Assembly: GCA_027009865.1 (NCBI GenBank)
Contig: JALVCR010000254.1
Coordinates: 1 to 7,871 of the forward strand
DNA from: Campylobacterales bacterium
Lineage (GTDB): Bacteria; Campylobacterota; Campylobacteria; Campylobacterales; JAADDG01
Direction: 5' to 3'
Length of the DNA stretch: 7,871 nucleotides
The notes beneath the pieces were generated by a model. It saw only the letters and a list, made by a program, of their open reading frames with translations. It did no database searches and was not told the DNA's origin. Shown piece by piece: positions 5,774-7,871 of the stretch. Both the position numbers and the translations under genes were made by a program. The stretch's first letter is position 1, and each line of letters starts with the position of its first letter.

Positions 5774-7137
5774 GATTTGAGCTTAAAAAAAGCTTAAAAA
5801 AAGACAGTCTGATTTCTTATCTGAAAGTTTACGGATACTCATCCATCCTAAGTGCCGGAGCTTGGATGATATCTATAATAGCTGTTATTTTTGTGGGATA
5901 TATTTCAATAACTTCAAGCAAAAGTTTCAAAGAGACAATAGAGTTTCAGCTTATAGTAACTTACGCCTTTATGCTCTCTTCCTCATTTTTGCTCTCGGCT
6001 TTCTTGCAGCTTCCTTTAACAAGATTTATAGCCGATAGATTGTATGAGAAAAAAAGAGAGGAGGTTTTGCCGGCATATTTTGGTTCTATTTTGGTATCTT
6101 TGATATTTGGAGGAGTTGTTTTAAGCTTTTATGTCTTTTATCTTTTTCCAAATAAATCTATCTATTTTAAGGCTTTGGTTGTCGGGGTATTTTTGATAAT
6201 AAGCCTTGTTTGGCTCTCAAACGTTTTGGCCTCAAGTCTAAAAAGATACAAAACTGTGGTATTCTCTTTCTTTTTTACCTATTCATTAATAGTTTTGCTG
6301 GTATATTTTTTCAAAAAGAGCGAAGGTTTTTTGCTTCTATCCTTTTTTATAGGAAATTTTATTCTGTTTTTGATTTTAACCTTTTTGATTTTAAAAGAGT
6401 TTCCATCCAATAGCCTCATTAGCTTTAAAATATTTAATCCTAAAAAATTTTATTGGCGTTTGGCGGCCGCAGGGGTTTTTTATAATCTTGGAGTGTGGAT
6501 AGATAAAATAATCTTTTGGTATCATCCGCTTACAGGATATTATCTAAACGAAAATCTAAGAGCCTCCATAGTTTACGATCTGCCCATATTTTTGGCATAT
6601 CTTGCCATTATTCCTTCAATGGCAATATTTTTCTTTAGATTGGAATCAGACTTTACAGAAAGCTTCATCTCTTTTTACGACTCCATCATAAGCGGAAAAT
6701 CTTTGTTTGAGATAAAAAAATATAAAAATCTGATGAATAAAAACATAAGAGGAATTATAAGAGAGATAATCATAATTCAAACAATAATAAATATTTTTAT
6801 ATATTTTAGCGCCGGATATATATTTGATAAATTAAATATTCCAAGATTATATCTGGATCTATTTCATATTCTCCTTATAGGAGCCACTCTTCAGATATGT
6901 TTTATGACAATGATGGCTCTTTTGTTTTATATAGACAAAAGGATAGAGACCCTCTATTTATCGCTTATCTTTTGCATTTTAAATGCCGTTCTTACATACC
7001 TTTCGATAAATTTGGGGCCTGAATATTTTGGATATGGATATGCCGTATCTCTTCTAATTAGCTTTATTATCTCCCTTTTTATCGTAAGAGAAAAATTTGC
7101 AAGGATAGATTATGAAACTTTCATGCTTCAAAAGTAG
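5761..7137 (+). CDS. pelG: PelG, multi-spanning membrane transporter of the Pel synthase complex
   Basis: This is a 458-residue polytopic protein with about 12 hydrophobic segments. Clear ones lie at about 24-50, 63-83, 105-129, 136-157, 166-183, 189-211, 272-292, 335-355, 367-390, 397-416 and 425-441. The start, MAAIGFELKKSLKKDSLISY, is the highly conserved PelG N-terminus, and NLGVWIDKIIFWYHP (about 242-256) and YDLPIFLAYLAIIPSMA (about 272-288) are further PelG hallmarks. The length is essentially that of P. aeruginosa PelG (456). PelG belongs to the MOP/polysaccharide-exporter type and is thought to move the nascent chain across the inner membrane together with PelF. ATG 5761 lies inside the pelF 3' end, with GAGG at 5750-5753 as ribosome-binding site. 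The 3' end overlaps pelA by 26 nt. Confidence 0.95.
   Translation: MAAIGFELKKSLKKDSLISYLKVYGYSSILSAGAWMISIIAVIFVGYISITSSKSFKETIEFQLIVTYAFMLSSSFLLSAFLQLPLTRFIADRLYEKKREEVLPAYFGSILVSLIFGGVVLSFYVFYLFPNKSIYFKALVVGVFLIISLVWLSNVLASSLKRYKTVVFSFFFTYSLIVLLVYFFKKSEGFLLLSFFIGNFILFLILTFLILKEFPSNSLISFKIFNPKKFYWRLAAAGVFYNLGVWIDKIIFWYHPLTGYYLNENLRASIVYDLPIFLAYLAIIPSMAIFFFRLESDFTESFISFYDSIISGKSLFEIKKYKNLMNKNIRGIIREIIIIQTIINIFIYFSAGYIFDKLNIPRLYLDLFHILLIGATLQICFMTMMALLFYIDKRIETLYLSLIFCILNAVLTYLSINLGPEYFGYGYAVSLLISFIISLFIVREKFARIDYETFMLQK
7101..7105 (+). promoter_or_regulatory. Ribosome-binding site for pelA, inside pelG
   Basis: AAGGA lies 6 nt before ATG 7112, within the last codons of pelG. It supports 7112 as the start of the following gene and a 26-nt out-of-frame overlap with pelG. 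Confidence 0.7.
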
Positions 7138-7871
7138 CCTTTTTTTGCTGCTTTTTTGTTTTAAATCGCTCTTTTCTGCTCCTCTTAGTGCTGTCGTTTA
7201 TTATGAAGAAGAGAAGCCTTACGATATTTTGGGCTCTTTTGATTTAATTATTTTAGAACCGGATAATACAGATACAAATAATTTTGGATTTAAAAAATAC
7301 AGAGATAAGATTTTTGCGTATGTTAGCATGTGTGAAGTAAATTCAAACAGAGGTTACTTTAAAGATATAAAAAAAGAGTGGATTTTATCAGAAAACAGAG
7401 TTTGGAAGAGCAAAATTTTGGATATCTCAAATCCAGATTATAGAAATTTCCTAAAAGATAGAGTTATAGGCGATTTGGTAAAAAGAGGATTTAAAAACAT
7501 ATTTTTCGATACCGTCGATTCCTATATGAGCGCAGATTTAAAACACAAAAAAAAATATGAAAAAGCGATAACCATTTTTTTAAAAAAGCTAAAAGAGAGA
7601 TACCCTTTTATGAAAATCATTTTAAATAGAGGTTTTGAGGTTTTAAAAAGCGCCCATAAATATATAGACGGGGTATTGTTTGAATCTCTCTTTAGAGGTC
7701 TTGATCCTAAAACTTTAGATTACAAAGAGGTAAAACAAAAAGATAGAGAGTGGCTTTTAGCATGGGCAAAGAGAATAAGAGATTATAATCTTTTTGCAAT
7801 TTCGGTTGATTATCTTCCAATAGGAGATAAAGAAGCTAAAGAGGTGACTAAAAAAATCTCACAATTAAACA
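7112..7871 (+). CDS. pelA: PelA N-terminal part: exported glycoside hydrolase-like domain (3' partial)
   Basis: The frame is open from ATG 7112 to the right edge (253 full codons) and is cut there. A signal peptide is evident: Lys2/Lys8, a Leu/Phe-rich core (10-16), and a likely cleavage after LFSA (residue 23). The remainder reads as a TIM-barrel hydrolase of the PelA type (GH166, related to GH114/TM1410). VVYYEEEKPYDILGSFDLII (about 28-47) is the first strand and helix. Then come IFAYVSMCEVN (about 67-77), a GFKNIFFDTVDSY strand with Asp133, IILNRGFE (169-176), and GVLFESLFRG with Glu191. The last matches the PelA segment that carries a catalytic Glu. In P. aeruginosa, PelA is a periplasmic protein of about 950 residues that both cleaves Pel and, through its C-terminal domain, de-N-acetylates it. 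Whether the deacetylase part follows here cannot be seen. Placement after pelG is unlike the P. aeruginosa order, where pelA is first. A separate hydrolase-only gene is an alternative. Confidence 0.85.
   Translation, partial: MKLSCFKSSLFLLLFCFKSLFSAPLSAVVYYEEEKPYDILGSFDLIILEPDNTDTNNFGFKKYRDKIFAYVSMCEVNSNRGYFKDIKKEWILSENRVWKSKILDISNPDYRNFLKDRVIGDLVKRGFKNIFFDTVDSYMSADLKHKKKYEKAITIFLKKLKERYPFMKIILNRGFEVLKSAHKYIDGVLFESLFRGLDPKTLDYKEVKQKDREWLLAWAKRIRDYNLFAISVDYLPIGDKEAKEVTKKISQLN

Noticed and set aside
6210..6413. Plus-strand 67-codon frame inside pelG
   Set aside because: It is out of frame within a membrane protein gene. Its Phe/Leu/Lys content mirrors the T-rich codons of pelG and nothing suggests initiation.
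1..7871. tRNA, rRNA, CRISPR arrays, insertion sequences or phage genes
   Set aside because: I looked for cloverleaf-like segments, regularly spaced repeats, transposase motifs and terminal inverted repeats and saw none. Coding sequence fills nearly all of the window.

Overview
The window is AT-rich bacterial DNA, tightly packed with seven genes that all read on the + strand. Arg is mostly AGA, Ile is often ATA, and genes commonly overlap by a few bases. There is an outer membrane: a lipoprotein and a beta-barrel protein are both encoded. Together this suggests a Gram-negative, low-GC lineage. Campylobacterota (the former Epsilonproteobacteria) is my best guess and Aquificota a possible alternative. 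This is a judgement from composition and style, not a marker-gene assignment.

Region 1 (1-1667) holds two genes. The first encodes a C39-family cysteine peptidase domain whose 5' end lies outside the window. The second encodes a 336-residue outer-membrane beta-barrel of the 'transporter' type. This pairing recalls FapD (C39 peptidase) and FapF (outer-membrane pore) of the Pseudomonas functional-amyloid export system. A cognate secreted protein, if there is one, would lie upstream of base 1.

Region 2 (1668-1781) is the only real intergenic gap. It holds a T-rich stretch after a weak stem, a TATAAT-like -10 box and a good Shine-Dalgarno sequence, so a new transcription unit probably starts here.

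Region 3 (1782-7871) is a pel exopolysaccharide operon in the order pelC-pelD-pelE-pelF-pelG-pelA, with pelA cut by the right edge. PelC is the outer-membrane lipoprotein. PelD is the inner-membrane c-di-GMP receptor; its RxxD site and a second Arg 35 residues after the first are visible. PelE is the membrane/TPR partner. PelF is the cytoplasmic GT4 polymerase. PelG is the 12-TM-type membrane transporter. PelA is the exported hydrolase/deacetylase, of which only the N-terminal glycoside hydrolase-like part is present. Genes from pelC to pelA are separated by 2 nt or overlap by 1-26 nt, so they are almost certainly co-transcribed and translationally coupled. The order differs from the classical pelABCDEFG, and no pelB (periplasmic TPR scaffold plus outer-membrane porin) is seen; it may lie downstream.

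The most interesting point is a Fap-like export pair directly upstream of a rearranged, c-di-GMP-controlled Pel operon: two possible biofilm-matrix systems side by side.
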